Below are positions 6,177 to 7,063 of a stretch of DNA of 7,063 nucleotides, piece after piece (the first letter of the stretch is position 1; each line of letters starts with the position of its first letter). The stretch spans positions 16,172 to 23,234 of the forward strand of contig DJSH01000050.1 of assembly GCA_002440225.1 (NCBI GenBank), in the 5' to 3' direction. The stretch comes from Candidatus Segatella violae. GTDB lineage: Bacteria > Bacteroidota > Bacteroidia > Bacteroidales > Bacteroidaceae. Position numbers and translations under genes: made by a program. A model generated the notes under the pieces. The model was not told the DNA's origin. It saw only the letters and a program-made list of their open reading frames with translations, and made no database searches.

Positions 6177-7063
6177 ATGGACAGTAATAACAAGAATGTA
6201 AGCGATATGACCATTGGCTCGCCACTCAGAGCCATCATCAAGTTTGCGATACCCCTCATCATGGGATACATTTTGCAGCAGATGTACCTCATCATCGACG
6301 CAGCCATCGTGGGTAGATGGATAGGCGTAGGGGCATTGGCTGCCGTGGGAGCCTCCAGCTCCATCATGTTCCTCATCATGGGATTCTGCAATGGGTCCTG
6401 TGCAGGCTTCGCCATCCCTGTGGCGCAAGCCTTCGGAGCGAAGGACTATCAGAAAATGCGGACTTATGTGAGCAACAGCATCCGCATCGCCGTGGTGTTC
6501 GCCGTAGTCATCACCTTCCTCTCCTGCATCTTCTGCGGAAAGATTCTGCATCTCGTCAACACCCCGAAGGAAGTGTTCGACGATGCCTACGTCTTCCTGA
6601 TGCTCCAGTTTGCAGCGATACCTTTCACCATTGGCTATAACCTACTCTCAGGTCAGATCAGAGCCTTGGGCAACTCGAAGCAGCCGTTCTTCTTCCTCAT
6701 CACCGCCTCCATCGTCAACATCATCCTCGATGGCATTCTGATTCTCGGACTGGGATTGGGCGTAGAGGGAGCGGGTATCGCTACCTGGCTGTCGCAAGGT
6801 TTGTCGGTATTGCTCTGCATCTGGTATATCAAGAGGAAGATGCAAATACTCATCCCGCAGGGCGAGGAACGCCGATACGACAACAAGAAGATTAGCATCC
6901 TCTTGAACAACGGCGTGCCGATGGGCTTGCAATTCTCCATCACCGCCATTGGCAGTATCATGCTGCAAAGTGCCAACAACGCCTTGGGTACGGTCTATGT
7001 AGCCGCCTTTACCGCCTCGATGCGCATCAAGTATCTCTTCACTTGTGTCTTCGAGAACATCGG
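6177..7063 (+). CDS. MATE family efflux transporter, N-terminal part (cut by window end)
   Basis: An open frame starts at ATG 6177 and runs without a stop for 295 codons to the window edge. The family is usually about 440-460 residues, so roughly the first two thirds is present. MATE proteins are inner-membrane Na+- or H+-coupled antiporters that export cationic drugs and other organic compounds. Visible family features are the first helix with MYLIIDAAIVGRWIGVGALAAVG (36-58, carrying the conserved acidic D41), GFAIPVAQAFGAKD (77-90), the RALGNSKQP loop (162-170) after the helix at 138-158, and NNALGTVYVAAFTASMRI (267-284) early in the second half. Hydrophobic segments lie near 18-44, 54-80, 101-125, 137-158, 170-195, 200-219 and 245-266. 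The start is chosen because ATG 6177 gives the usual short cytoplasmic tail and has AAAGGA upstream. It is divergent from the ATPase across a 216-bp gap. The substrate cannot be predicted. Confidence 0.93.
   Translation, partial: MDSNNKNVSDMTIGSPLRAIIKFAIPLIMGYILQQMYLIIDAAIVGRWIGVGALAAVGASSSIMFLIMGFCNGSCAGFAIPVAQAFGAKDYQKMRTYVSNSIRIAVVFAVVITFLSCIFCGKILHLVNTPKEVFDDAYVFLMLQFAAIPFTIGYNLLSGQIRALGNSKQPFFFLITASIVNIILDGILILGLGLGVEGAGIATWLSQGLSVLLCIWYIKRKMQILIPQGEERRYDNKKISILLNNGVPMGLQFSITAIGSIMLQSANNALGTVYVAAFTASMRIKYLFTCVFENI

Noticed and set aside
6153..6968. Several minus- and plus-strand open frames of about 80-130 codons within the MATE region.
   Set aside because: They are shadows of the MATE frame starting at 6177, which has strong transporter motifs and continuous membrane segments up to the window edge.

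Overview
The window looks like a chromosomal segment from a Bacteroidales bacterium of the Prevotella/Segatella type. Three promoters carry the Bacteroidetes -7 consensus TAnnTTTG exactly, intergenic regions are AT-rich, Shine-Dalgarno signals are weak or absent, and the proteins have a Bacteroidales flavour. The genus is inferred from general style, not from a database match.

Left part (5-3790, minus strand): a four-gene operon. In transcription order it encodes a circularly permuted ATP-grasp amidoligase-like protein, an Alpha-E protein, a transglutaminase-like cysteine hydrolase and a zinc-dependent AstE/AspA-type deacylase. The first three are a recurrent partnership known from comparative genomics and predicted to make and process an unidentified peptide or amide. 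The fourth gene lies 64 bp further on and adds a second hydrolase. A -7 box at 3858-3865 drives the operon.

Middle part (3791-4610): an AT-rich divergent promoter region, followed by a plus-strand gene for a 130-residue, charged, helical protein of unknown function. Its last codons and stop codon lie inside a perfect 15-bp inverted repeat. On the minus strand this repeat has the layout of an intrinsic terminator for the convergent gene to its right.

Right part (4611-7063): a minus-strand AAA_14/DUF4143 ATPase, apparently more AT-rich than the operon. Its promoter region holds four copies of an 18-bp sequence spaced at exactly 33 bp (starts 5964, 5997, 6030, 6063). Divergent from it is the 5' part of a MATE-family multidrug/Na+ antiporter gene, cut by the window edge.

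The strongest candidates for something new are the four-gene amide-making and amide-breaking operon, whose substrate is unknown, and the helically phased repeat array over the ATPase promoter. No RNA genes, CRISPR arrays or insertion sequences were found.
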